Source: Bacillota bacterium
Lineage (GTDB): Bacteria; Bacillota; Clostridia; Tissierellales; Peptoniphilaceae
Reading direction: 5' to 3'
DNA length: 64,000 nucleotides
Assembly: GCA_023442775.1 (NCBI GenBank)
Contig: JAEZXH010000019.1
Coordinates: 95,488-159,487 of the forward strand
Shown: in pieces, positions 16,382 to 23,034 of the stretch
Layout of the letters: the number at the start of each line of letters is the position of its first letter
Numbering within the stretch: the stretch's first letter is position 1
Notes under the pieces: model-generated
Told to the model about the DNA's origin: nothing
Databases searched by the model: none
What the model saw: only the letters and a program-made list of their open reading frames with translations
Made by a program: the position numbers and the translations under genes

Positions 16382-17831
16382 CGTCTCGCTCCTTTCCTCG
16401 CAAACTCTCTTCCACGATGAGGGCCCGGGCGTTGGCCTCGTAGTCGCCTCCCGTGAGTTCAATGGTCTCCCGAGAGCGGGTGGAGAATCCTTCCTCCACG
16501 CGCCTTGCCGCGGCGTTGACCTCTTTTAATGGGTCAATCTGTCCCGGCGTCGGCCCCGCCCACTCACAGCGCAGGTAATTCTTGCGCTGCCTCGGGTCGG
16601 TGAAAAACCCGGGAGCGTCAATCCGACCCCGTCCCACCGCCTCGCGCATCCACGCTTCGTAGACCGGGGCGCAGAAGTCGCTCACCAGTGCCTCGCGCTT
16701 CATCCGAAACATCTTCCAGGCCTCGAGAAGTGCCGCCCGTGAGGCGGAATAGGAGCTCGTAAACTGCTTTAAGAGAAGCTCCTGGGGAATCTCAAGGGCC
16801 GCGCCGATTTGCCGACTCATGGCGAGGACGAAGCCGTCAAAGTTGGCATTTGGCCGGTTCGTCGTCGCCTCCCGAATCGTCTCCCCGGGCTCCAGCCCCA
16901 CAATGGAGCCATAGCCCAGTTCAATGGCGTTTTCGTCCGCGTCGAGTCGTGCCTCTTCGGGGATGCTCTCCCCGAAGAGTGGCTCCATCGGGTCGAGGTT
17001 CGCCTCGGGACTTCGTTCGATGAAGACGGTGAACATGGCATTGACCACCGCCGCCATGAGTTCCGCTTCCGTGTAGCGACCCAGTTGCTTCAGAGGCTCA
17101 ATCACCGAGGCGAGAAGGGGAACGCCTCGGAGTTGTCCCGGCCGTTCCGCCTCCATGACGTGGAGGATATTCGGGCACCCCGTCTTGTCATAGGCGGGGA
17201 TTTTGCGCCGCTTCGGGGCCACCATCTTCCCCTTCGGGTGGGACTCGTAGACGTAGTAGGCCACGGGTTCGCCGAAGCGCCCCCGGAGGATGCCCCCGTC
17301 CTCGTCGAGGAGCTCCCCGCCGACGTAGTCCGCCTCGAGGACTTGGAGGCAAAGCTGGTAGGGCCCGCCCCGGTCGATCATCGGCAAGAGAACAAAGACC
17401 TCCCCGCTCATGAGCTGGGACAAAAACACCAGCTGTTGGAGTTCGTAAAAGGTGTTCATCCGAAGGGCATCGCAGTCCTTCGACGTGCTCCAGAGCAAAA
17501 ACTCCTCTTCCATCTCCCGCTCCAAGGCCCTTGCCTTTTCCGAGCTCATCCCGAGGGCCTTTTCGTCGAGGCGAGGCTTCACCTTGAGCCCCGCCCCCAC
17601 CACGTTGGTGCGCATGGTTTTGAGCGCCCCGGTGGCCATCGCCGCGCCTCCCATGTAGAGGTCGCGACTTCTCTCACGAAGAAGGGGGAGGTTGTCCTCG
17701 ATGTCCTCCTTGGGGCTTCCCCCTTCAGAAATCCACCCCACGAGGCCCTTTTTCGTCCGGTTGGCCCCGTGGTTGCCATAGCCCGAGGCGAAGACCCGCC
17801 CCAGGCGCGAGAAAAAATCCCGTCGTTTCAT
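16347..17831 (-). CDS. Portal protein (lambda gpB family)
   Basis: Predicted 494 residues, start ATG 17829-17831 behind TAGGAGGTGAGC. Recognisable segments are KTMRTNVVGAGLKVKPRL, DCDALRMNTFYELQQLVFLSQL-like text, GGPYQLCLQVLEADYV, NILHVMEAERPGQLRGVPLL, and QIGAALEIPQELLLKQF followed by SYSASRAALLEAW. The portal ring sits at the head vertex, the route for DNA packaging and ejection. Confidence 0.96.
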   Translation of the reverse strand: MKRRDFFSRLGRVFASGYGNHGANRTKKGLVGWISEGGSPKEDIEDNLPLLRERSRDLYMGGAAMATGALKTMRTNVVGAGLKVKPRLDEKALGMSSEKARALEREMEEEFLLWSTSKDCDALRMNTFYELQQLVFLSQLMSGEVFVLLPMIDRGGPYQLCLQVLEADYVGGELLDEDGGILRGRFGEPVAYYVYESHPKGKMVAPKRRKIPAYDKTGCPNILHVMEAERPGQLRGVPLLASVIEPLKQLGRYTEAELMAAVVNAMFTVFIERSPEANLDPMEPLFGESIPEEARLDADENAIELGYGSIVGLEPGETIREATTNRPNANFDGFVLAMSRQIGAALEIPQELLLKQFTSSYSASRAALLEAWKMFRMKREALVSDFCAPVYEAWMREAVGRGRIDAPGFFTDPRQRKNYLRCEWAGPTPGQIDPLKEVNAAARRVEEGFSTRSRETIELTGGDYEANARALIVEESLRGKERDDEENLSEGARG

Positions 17832-17840
17832 GCTCACCTC

Positions 17841-18071
17841 CTAGAGGTCCCGCGGCGTGATGCGCATCGTCTTCTTCACCCGTCGCCCACCGGAGAGAAT
17901 CACCGCGAGGCGATTCTCCCAGTAACGCAAGAGCTTCGAAATCTCATCAAGATCTGCTCGGCGCAGTTCCCGGGAGCCGATTTTGTAACTCTTTCCGCTG
18001 ATGAGAATTGCCCGCTGAGCCTCTAGAAGCTCCCCAATCCTCTCCCGCACAAATTCTTCGGTATAGATCAC
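17841..18071 (-). CDS. gpW-like head-tail joining protein
   Basis: Predicted 76 residues from a GTG start just after the terL stop. Two helices (EEFVRERIGELLEAQRAIL and DLDEISKLLRYWENRLAVIL) flank ISGKSYKIGSRELRRA, a pattern seen in gpW-type proteins located between terL and portal. It likely stabilises packaged DNA at the portal. Confidence 0.75.
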   Translation of the reverse strand: MIYTEEFVRERIGELLEAQRAILISGKSYKIGSRELRRADLDEISKLLRYWENRLAVILSGGRRVKKTMRITPRDL

Positions 18072-18072
18072 A

Positions 18073-20286
18073 TTACACCCCCTTCGAGATGAGCCCTCGT
18101 CGCCTCTTGCGCCGACTCACGCGCTCCACGTCGCCGCCAATCATCTTGGCGAGGGTCTCAAAATCTGGGTTTAGAATCTCCATCGCTGCCGTGGCGTAGT
18201 TTCTGCAGTCCAAGGGCTCGTTTCTCACCCCTGGGCGCACCTCCCACGTCACAACCGCTCGCCCCTTCTTCTTCACCACCCGCCGCGTCTCCGAGGTCAG
18301 TCCCTCGAAAAAGAGCTGGGTGTATCCCGACTCGGGGTTGATGGGGAAATGGCAATACCCGGGGCCGACGAACTCCTGTTTCAGTCGCCCCATCAGGGCG
18401 CTCTTCAAGGCGTCCACCCCGAGGTGGTAGAGTTTTGCCCGCATGGGCCCGACGACACTTGGCCGACTCACCACCGGCACCCCAGTGCCCCCCTTCCCCT
18501 TGATGGAGAAGACGAGGCGGTGCTCTCTCGCCTTCGTAAACCGGTAGACCTCAGTGGTACAATGGCCCCCGGAGTCGACGCAGGCGGCACTGATGTGAAG
18601 CGTCGTCCCATCTTGGCGCGAAAAGCCCCGGAGGAGAAAGGCGTCGAGCTTCTCCCAGACCCCCTTCTCCCGCGGGTCGCCGTGGAAGACCCGGTAGGCG
18701 ATGCCCCAACTCTCCCGACCAAGGCCCCAGCCCACCACTTCCACCTCGAGGCGGTCGTCTTGGGTGTCCACCCCGGCGGTCAAGAGCACCGCCCCGTCGG
18801 GGACCTCCGCGTCGTAGCGCTCCCTGCGCTTTAACACGTAGTCATAGGAGACCTCCGTGGGAATCTCCCAGCTCTCCCCGAGGCTCGTGTTGACGAAGAC
18901 TTGCAAGTCCTCGGGGCGGTGGCGCATCTCCAAGAAGTCGTCCACCACCTCCCGCCACCTCTTCCAGGGGCTCGCCAACTCGTTTAAGTGAAACCCCCGC
19001 TTCTTTGGGTTTTGGGCACTTGCCTCCCACCGTCCGGGCTGACGCTTCCACGAAAACTCCTCGAACTCTTCCCCACAGTGGGCGCACTCCATGGTCACCG
19101 GCCTCGTGGCGTCGTCGGGATTGAAGTGAATCGCCGCCCAGGTGTAGGGCTGGTAGTGGCCACAGTTGGGACACGCCACGGTCCACTCCTCCCGAGAACT
19201 CGTCAAAAACTCCTGCTCGATGCGGCTCGCCCCCTTCACCGTCGGGGTGGAGACGAGGACAATCTTCCGGTTCCAGAAGGTGTTCGCCCGCTTAATGGCC
19301 AAGTGAATCGGGTCCCCTTCGTTGCCCGCACTCATCGGGAAGCGGTCCACCTCGTCGGCCAAGATGATCCGCGCCGAACGGGAAGCAAGTGCCGCGGGAG
19401 AGTTCGCCCCGGAAATCTGAAGGGTCCCCCCGGGAAACTCCTTGCGCCCGATGCTGTTTCTCGTGTCCCTGCCCTTGGTGATGACCAGCTCCGAGAGAAT
19501 TGGGGTGTCCCTAAGCATGGTTTGCACCCGGTCCTTCGAGAAGGTCTCCGCCATGTCCTGGGTCGGTTGGAACACCAGCATGCTCGACGGGTCTTGGCTC
19601 ATAAAATAGCCTACAGTGTTTAAGAGGACTTCCGTGTTGTGGGTGGGGTAGCAATTCTCCCCGCAGAGGTAGAGGTGGCTCTTGTCGTCGACTTGGATGC
19701 ATCGCACCGGCCGGGAAGGCACCTCGTAAATCGCCGAAATAAACCGCTCTTCCGCCGTCTCGCCATCATCTGCCACGAGAAAGAGCCGTCCCTCGTAGGC
19801 GAGAATCTCCAGGGCACTGACCTCGTCGGTCTCCCCCTCTTCCGTTACCACTCGCCAGAGGTGCTCACCGTCGCAGACCACCTCGCCCCCGTCGGAGAAC
19901 TCGAGGCAAAAACACCGCCGCCCCTCCATGATGGAGGAGACGAAGACCACCTCCGTCTCCCTTCGTCCAAGAGAATAGACCACGTCGCCGACGGCAATGT
20001 CTCCCATGGTGCGCCAGCCCTCGGTGGTGAGAATCGGCGTCGCCACGTCGAGGGCTTTTCCCACCTGGGCGCTCGTCATCAACACCACCGTCTCCACGCT
20101 TCTGTCCGAGATGGCGTCCATAATCCCCTTCTGGTAGGGGGCCCGGCTCGTGCGCCACCTGCCCGGCTCCGCACTTGTCTCCCGGGAGAGCATCCGGTAG
20201 TTGTCCGCCCAATCGCTCATGGAGAGGCGTTTCGGCGGCCGGAGCACCCCCATAATCTCCGAAAAGAGTTCCTCAGTCTTTCCCAC
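18073..20286 (-). CDS. Terminase large subunit (lambda gpA family) interrupted by an in-frame mini-intein
   Basis: Predicted 737 residues as precursor. The start is placed at GTG 20284-20286 (VGKTEELFSE) with AAGGGGG upstream and a 14-nt overlap with terS. Removing residues 78-217 as an intein leaves about 597-600 residues with a continuous Walker A TSAQVGKTEVLLNT, Walker B-like ARIILADEVDRFP, a zinc-ribbon-like VACPNCGH...ECAHCGEEF, and nuclease-type text GVDTQDDRLEVEVVGWG and CVDSGGHCTTEVY. The motor pumps DNA into the head and cuts it. The intein interrupts Walker A between GK and T, so the precursor should be inactive until splicing. Confidence 0.95.
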   Translation of the reverse strand: MGKTEELFSEIMGVLRPPKRLSMSDWADNYRMLSRETSAEPGRWRTSRAPYQKGIMDAISDRSVETVVLMTSAQVGKALDVATPILTTEGWRTMGDIAVGDVVYSLGRRETEVVFVSSIMEGRRCFCLEFSDGGEVVCDGEHLWRVVTEEGETDEVSALEILAYEGRLFLVADDGETAEERFISAIYEVPSRPVRCIQVDDKSHLYLCGENCYPTHNTEVLLNTVGYFMSQDPSSMLVFQPTQDMAETFSKDRVQTMLRDTPILSELVITKGRDTRNSIGRKEFPGGTLQISGANSPAALASRSARIILADEVDRFPMSAGNEGDPIHLAIKRANTFWNRKIVLVSTPTVKGASRIEQEFLTSSREEWTVACPNCGHYQPYTWAAIHFNPDDATRPVTMECAHCGEEFEEFSWKRQPGRWEASAQNPKKRGFHLNELASPWKRWREVVDDFLEMRHRPEDLQVFVNTSLGESWEIPTEVSYDYVLKRRERYDAEVPDGAVLLTAGVDTQDDRLEVEVVGWGLGRESWGIAYRVFHGDPREKGVWEKLDAFLLRGFSRQDGTTLHISAACVDSGGHCTTEVYRFTKAREHRLVFSIKGKGGTGVPVVSRPSVVGPMRAKLYHLGVDALKSALMGRLKQEFVGPGYCHFPINPESGYTQLFFEGLTSETRRVVKKKGRAVVTWEVRPGVRNEPLDCRNYATAAMEILNPDFETLAKMIGGDVERVSRRKRRRGLISKGV
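19636..20055 (-). other. Class 3-type mini-intein in the TerL Walker A loop (140 residues)
   Basis: The insert runs from Ala1 (ALDVATPILTTEGW) to PTHN140 and is followed by Thr+1. It splits TSAQVGK | TEVLLN. Residue 1 is Ala, not Cys or Ser. Block B carries GEHLW (His65, Trp67), block F carries RCIQVDDKSHLYL (Cys119), and the downstream junction is HN|T. Trp in block B, Cys in block F and Thr at +1 form the WCT signature of class 3 inteins, in which the block F Cys starts splicing. There is no homing endonuclease domain. Splicing is inferred from motifs. Confidence 0.93.
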
Positions 20287-20857
20287 GGCCACCCCCTTTC
20301 TTCTTCGAGGTCTTGCGCATCTCCTCCACGGTCTCGAGAATCGCCTCGTCCACCATGGTCTCCGATTGAAACATCTCCGGCGCGTATTCCGAGAGCTCCG
20401 AGAGAGCTCCGAAAATCTCCTCTTCGACAATCCCCTGAATTGACGCCTCGTCGGTGTAGGCAATGGCCTTCGGGGCCACCTTCGTGGGAATGGAGAGAAG
20501 GCGCGCCCGCACCGTGGCAAGCATCTGTTCCATCACCCGCTTGACCTCTTCGGCGCGGTGAAAAGTCCCCATCATCTCCCCGAGGACGAGTTCTGCACGC
20601 ATCCGCTTCGCCCGCTCGTGGAGGGCCTTCTCCTCTTCAAAGACCACCGGCCCGTCGCTTTGGGCCTCCTTCTTCGTCTTGAGGTGCAACACATAGGCCT
20701 TGATCGTCGGGGCGAGTTCGTAGGAGCCCGCCTCGGTCTTCGGGATCACCCCCGCCTGAGCGAGGTTTCGCACCTGGCGGTCCGAAAGGCCAATGAGATC
20801 CCCAATGACCCGCGCCGGCACCACCACTCCGTCCACAGTTCCCACGCGCTTGCCCAT
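20273..20857 (-). CDS. Terminase small subunit (Nu1-like)
   Basis: Predicted 194 residues. An N-terminal winged-helix-like part (VVVPARVIGDLIGLSDRQVRNLAQAGVIPKT) fits the DNA-binding domain of Nu1-type small terminases. The middle is helical (HERAKRMRAELVLGEMMG) and the C-terminus is basic (KTSKKKGGGRGKD). It recognises the packaging site and recruits TerL. Start ATG with GGAGGTGAGG. Non-coding repeats lie directly upstream. Confidence 0.9.
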   Translation of the reverse strand: MGKRVGTVDGVVVPARVIGDLIGLSDRQVRNLAQAGVIPKTEAGSYELAPTIKAYVLHLKTKKEAQSDGPVVFEEEKALHERAKRMRAELVLGEMMGTFHRAEEVKRVMEQMLATVRARLLSIPTKVAPKAIAYTDEASIQGIVEEEIFGALSELSEYAPEMFQSETMVDEAILETVEEMRKTSKKKGGGRGKD

Positions 20858-21040
20858 CGCCTCACCTCCTTTGTCCTCTCCTCATCCGTCAATCCCGGAG
20901 CACCTGCCCCAGAGGCCTCCTATTTCGCCCTGAGAGCCCTTCTTTTCCTTTGGGCATATCCTTATATCCCCTCGAGGAAAAATTCGCCTCTCGTGGTAAT
21001 TTACGGCCCATTTTTTGCATCTGTCCCCTTCGTGTCCTTC

Positions 21041-21290
21041 GCCTCTTCGTCCCCATTTGGGGGACCCTTCACACCGTTGCCCCTCGTCAAGGAAGGCACG
21101 CCATCCCCGCAAGGCCATGGGGGACACATTCCTGCCTCTTCGTCCCCATTTGGGGAACTCTTGGCCCGTTTTAGGGAGTTCTCGGCACGATCCCCCGCCA
21201 TCGAGAGGGTTCCTCTCTTCTCGAGGTGTGGAAGGAGCGTTCCCCAAGAGGCGAAACACCCCCGGGTCGCCTCTTCGTCCCCATTTGGGG
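21041..21290. repeat. Three copies of a 22-bp repeat upstream of terS
   Basis: The sequence gcctcttcgtccccatttgg followed by gg occurs at 21041-21062, 21134-21155 and 21269-21290, identical in all three. The core CCCCA-TT-TGGGG is a short inverted repeat. Spacings are 93 and 135 bp. Candidate terminase-binding elements. Confidence 0.9.
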
Positions 21291-21344
21291 AAGTCATCGA
21301 CCTTTTTGCGACGTGTTCCTCCAATTTTCGAGGCTCTTCGCCCC

Positions 21345-21511
21345 TTCGACCTCGTCTTTTACCTTCTCGAGGGGTCTTCTCCCCCTCTTTTGCATTCTCG
21401 TGGGGCCTTTGCCCTCGTGTTTTGCAATCTCCTAGGGCCTTTGACCTCGTGGCTTGCCTTCTCGAGGAGTCTTTTCTCTCCTCCGAGGTCGTCTTTTCGC
21501 ATCTCGAGGCC
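21345..21511. repeat. Degenerate tandem array with 31-32 bp period
   Basis: Five adjacent units start at 21345, 21377, 21408, 21440 and 21472. Each resembles TTTGACCTCGTGTTTTGC followed by ATTCTCGAGGGGCC; the last unit is about 40 bp. The period is not a multiple of three, so coding repeats are unlikely. No spacers separate the units, so this is not a CRISPR array. Confidence 0.75.
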
Positions 21512-21677
21512 ATATTTCTCGGTGAGTTTTCCCTTTTCCTTTAAATGCTAGGAAATTCACCGATTTTCCCCTATGCCTAGACCCCGCCCGGGCCTCACCG
21601 GACCCGCGGACGCTCATGTCCCCAGAAGGACCCGTGCCCCTTTTCTCCAGCATAGCCCAACACCATGCCCTAAAAGG

Positions 21678-21714
21678 TGCCAAGTTTCTGCCAATCCTGC
21701 CAAGTTTCTGCCAA
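21678..21714 (-). promoter_or_regulatory. Four phased TTGGCA boxes upstream of the packaging/head operon
   Basis: TGCCAA (TTGGCA on the minus strand) occurs at 21678, 21689, 21698 and 21709. The 17-bp unit TTGGCAGAAACTTGGCA is present twice. Start-to-start spacings of 11, 9 and 11 bp place all boxes on one face of the helix. A related set is at 24031-24058. Probable operator for a phage regulator; the regulator is unknown. Confidence 0.65.
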
Positions 21715-21715
21715 C

Positions 21716-21747
21716 AAAAAAAAGACCCGCCCTCTAGGGGCGAGCCT
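21716..21747 (-). terminator. Rho-independent terminator of cassette A
   Basis: On the minus strand CTCGCCC-CTAG-AGGGCGGG is followed by eight T residues just after the stop of the 67-residue basic protein gene. Confidence 0.85.
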
Positions 21748-21937
21748 CTTCCTCTAAAAGCTTCTCACGCTCCGCCATCAGTTGGCGCAACTCCTCCAGC
21801 TCCTCATGGGTTGCATGGGCACGGATAAAGAGGCGGGCCGTTCTCAGATACCGGCCGTGGCGCGCTTGCTCCGGGTTCTTCTTTTCCCAATTGCGGGAGG
21901 CCCGTCGTTGGGCCTCGCTCGTCTTCTCTTCAGCCAT
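21734..21937 (-). CDS. Small basic helical phage protein (cassette A)
   Basis: Predicted 67 residues (MAEEKTSEAQRRASRNWEKK). The start overlaps the stop of the preceding membrane peptide (TAATG) and has GGAGGG. It is paralogous to the protein at 22412-22609: both contain the pattern RYL..R..AR.FI..HAT.E.LEE.R.LM.EREK.LEE. Such proteins are widespread in Firmicute mobile elements without known function. It looks like a basic N-terminal half followed by an amphipathic helix. Confidence 0.75.
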   Translation of the reverse strand: MAEEKTSEAQRRASRNWEKKNPEQARHGRYLRTARLFIRAHATHEELEELRQLMAEREKLLEEEARP

Positions 21938-22062
21938 TATTTTTCCCTCCAACGCTTGACCCGCTCGATAAACGACCAGACCCCATTGAGTACACTCACC
22001 ACGAGGAGAATCGCAACGAGTACGGCTTGATAGCCTTCGAATGTGATGGACATACGCTTCAT
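21937..22062 (-). CDS. Tiny membrane peptide 2 of cassette A
   Basis: 41 residues (MKRMSITFEGYQAVLVAILL...). One hydrophobic helix, about residues 12-30, precedes a basic end FIERVKRWREK. The end resembles that of the 37-residue peptide just upstream (FIERIVKRFKH), suggesting duplication. An alternative start is the second Met at 22051-22053. It overlaps the next gene by one base. Confidence 0.65.
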   Translation of the reverse strand: MKRMSITFEGYQAVLVAILLVVSVLNGVWSFIERVKRWREK

Positions 22063-22075
22063 GAACCGTTATACT
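22047..22075 (+). promoter_or_regulatory. Candidate antisense promoter, cassette A
   Basis: TGGACA (22047-22052), 17 bp, TATACT (22070-22075) on the plus strand. It faces the 3' end of the 37-residue peptide gene and the GC hairpin at 22083-22111. Inference from sequence match only. Confidence 0.5.
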
Positions 22076-22111
22076 TGAGATAGGAGAGGGGGGCGGAGGT
22101 GCCCCCGCCCT

Positions 22112-22225
22112 TTAGTGCTTGAAACGCTTCACGATGCGCTCAATGAATTGAATGCAAGTTTCAATCACTGCAACCACCGTGAACACGCTCCAGATAGCGC
22201 CAACCATCTCAAGAATCGTGTTCAT
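22112..22225 (-). CDS. Tiny membrane peptide 1 of cassette A (toxin-like)
   Basis: 37 residues (MNTILEMVGAIWSVFTVVAV...), with one membrane helix at about residues 5-25 and a basic tail ERIVKRFKH. An AAGGAGGTG ribosome site precedes the ATG. The stop is followed at once by a GC-rich hairpin (GGGCGGGGG / CCGCCCCC). Size, charge and layout recall holin-like peptides of type I toxin-antitoxin systems; function unproven. Confidence 0.7.
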   Translation of the reverse strand: MNTILEMVGAIWSVFTVVAVIETCIQFIERIVKRFKH

Positions 22226-22237
22226 GTTTTTCACCTC

Positions 22238-22301
22238 CTTCCATGGTCAGGGTTTTCCTTGACCATGTTTTTATTATAACGCCTTCGTTATATTTTTGCA
22301 A
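22238..22301 (-). promoter_or_regulatory. Promoter, operator and leader palindrome of cassette A
   Basis: TTGCAA (22296-22301), 17 bp, TATAAT (22273-22278) read leftward. A perfect inverted repeat TATAACG-N4-CGTTATA (22275-22292) covers the spacer and the -10 box and is a likely operator. In the leader, CATGGTCA...TGACCATG (22240-22266) can form a hairpin ahead of the ribosome site. Confidence 0.8.
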
Positions 22302-22378
22302 GACTTTTCCCATCTTTTCTACAAAAATATTTTCTCTACACCCCGTATGAATACAGGGCTTCAGAACTTTTCCCAACA

Positions 22379-22407
22379 GAAAAAGACCCGCCATCTTGGC
22401 GAGTCCT
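22379..22407 (-). terminator. Rho-independent terminator of cassette B
   Basis: On the minus strand GACTCGCC-AAGAT-GGCGGGTC followed by five T residues, right after the stop of the gene at 22412. It closely resembles the terminator of cassette A. Confidence 0.85.
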
Positions 22408-22411
22408 TCTC

Positions 22412-22609
22412 TTACTCTTGTCCCTTTTTCTCCATCTCCTCGAGGGCCTTTTCCCGCTCCTGCATCAGTCCCCGGAACTCCTCCAAGTCCTCCCGGGTGG
22501 CGTGCTTCATAATAAAGCTCCTCGCCCGTGAGCGATGGGACAGGTAGCGGGTGCGCTCCTTGTTCTTCTCTTGCCATCTCTTGTTGGCTTCTGTTTGCGC
22601 CGATCTCAT
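22412..22609 (-). CDS. Small basic helical phage protein (cassette B), paralogue of 21734-21937
   Basis: Predicted 65 residues (MRSAQTEANKRWQEKNKERT). The start forms an ATGA overlap with the preceding 29-residue peptide and lies after AAGGGGCG. It shares with the cassette A protein the order basic segment, RSRARSFIMKHATREDLEEF, acidic-basic helix. Function unknown. Confidence 0.75.
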   Translation of the reverse strand: MRSAQTEANKRWQEKNKERTRYLSHRSRARSFIMKHATREDLEEFRGLMQEREKALEEMEKKGQE

Positions 22610-22695
22610 CTCTTGCGCCCCTTCACAAAACGCCACACGTGACGGGTCACGAGAATCATAGCAGTAAGACTCAACAGTTCATAAAATACGCCCAT
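22606..22695 (-). CDS. Tiny membrane peptide 2 of cassette B
   Basis: 29 residues (MGVFYELLSLTAMILVTRHV...) with a single hydrophobic helix, residues 3-17, and a basic end RFVKGRKR. It overlaps the downstream gene by ATGA, so the two are probably co-translated. The position matches peptide 2 of cassette A. Confidence 0.6.
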   Translation of the reverse strand: MGVFYELLSLTAMILVTRHVWRFVKGRKR

Positions 22696-22723
22696 TGTCT
22701 TTTTTCGTCATGGATGATATACT
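22695..22723 (+). promoter_or_regulatory. Candidate antisense promoter, cassette B
   Basis: TTGTCT (22695-22700), 17 bp, TATACT (22718-22723) on the plus strand, about 30 bp before the 3' end of the 31-residue peptide gene. A transcript would run through CCCCCACGAGGGGG and into the antisense strand of that gene. Confidence 0.55.
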
Positions 22724-22752
22724 GAAGCTATCCCCCACGAGGGGGAAGGGGA

Positions 22753-22848
22753 TTACTCCCCCTTCTTCTCATGCATGATTGCGAGAATCACAGCAACGAG
22801 GTTCAGAATCGCGGCAAGCAGTTCCAGAACCGGCTTCAGATCGTTCAT
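22753..22848 (-). CDS. Tiny membrane peptide 1 of cassette B (toxin-like)
   Basis: 31 residues (MNDLKPVLELLAAILNLVAV...), mostly one Leu/Ile/Val/Ala helix ending HEKKGE. Ribosome site AAAGGAGAAAC. A C5/G5 hairpin follows the stop. It resembles holin-like type I toxins in size and composition. No homologue can be confirmed here. Confidence 0.7.
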   Translation of the reverse strand: MNDLKPVLELLAAILNLVAVILAIMHEKKGE

Positions 22849-22890
22849 GACGTTTCTCCTTTCTAGGTCGTGGGGTTTTCTTACTCTCTT

Positions 22891-22919
22891 ATTATACTAC
22901 GAGTAGTATTCTCCCGCAA
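22891..22919 (-). promoter_or_regulatory. Promoter and operator of cassette B
   Basis: TTGCGG (22914-22919), 17 bp, TATAAT (22891-22896) leftward. The perfect inverted repeat ATACTAC-GA-GTAGTAT (22894-22909) overlaps the -10 box; its sequence differs from the operator of cassette A. Confidence 0.82.
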
Positions 22920-22991
22920 GGGGTTTTCTCTTTTTTCTACAAAATATTTTCGCCTCTATCCCGCATAAACACTTAGTTTAGACGTTCCCAC

Positions 22992-23026
22992 TAAAAAAGC
23001 CCGCCCCCTCGGCGAGCCATTTTTTA
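22992..23026. terminator. Bidirectional terminator downstream of the methylase
   Basis: AAAAAAGCCCGCC-CCCTC-GGCGAGCCATTTTTT has U-tracts in both directions and closes the methylase transcript on the minus strand. Confidence 0.8.
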
Positions 23027-23034
23027 TTTCCCGA

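Larger units (their letters stand above)
20858..21733. other. Non-coding, repeat-rich interval upstream of terS
   Basis: About 875 bp without a convincing gene. ORFs exist on both strands, but their codon use is unlike the neighbours and they follow the strong purine bias of the minus strand. The interval holds two unrelated repeat families (21041-21290 and 21345-21511), a 9-bp-stem hairpin (aagaggcga / tcgcctctt, 21246-21275) and phased TGCCAA boxes at the right end. In lambda and SPP1 the packaging site lies beside the small terminase gene, so this is the best place for cos/pac. That is inference. Confidence 0.6.

Noticed and set aside
16809..18026. Plus-strand ORF of 405 residues
   Set aside because: Antisense to the portal gene; His/Pro/Arg-rich composition typical of a shadow frame.
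18073..20520. Upstream start for the large terminase (815 residues)
   Set aside because: The extra N-terminus overlaps terS out of frame, is Arg/Pro-rich, and has no ribosome site; GTG 20286 fits better.
21345..21511. CRISPR-like array
   Set aside because: Units are degenerate, directly adjacent and without unique spacers; no cas genes are in the window.
21001..21513. Minus-strand ORF of 170 residues with three SPNGDEEA repeats
   Set aside because: Codon use is dominated by AGA, AGG and CGA unlike the phage genes, no ribosome site is evident, and the neighbouring 32-bp repeats ignore the reading frame. The in-frame spacing of the three 22-bp copies keeps a small doubt.
20558..21544. Plus-strand ORF of 328 residues
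   Set aside because: It runs antisense through terS into the repeat block and has no ribosome site or protein-like composition.
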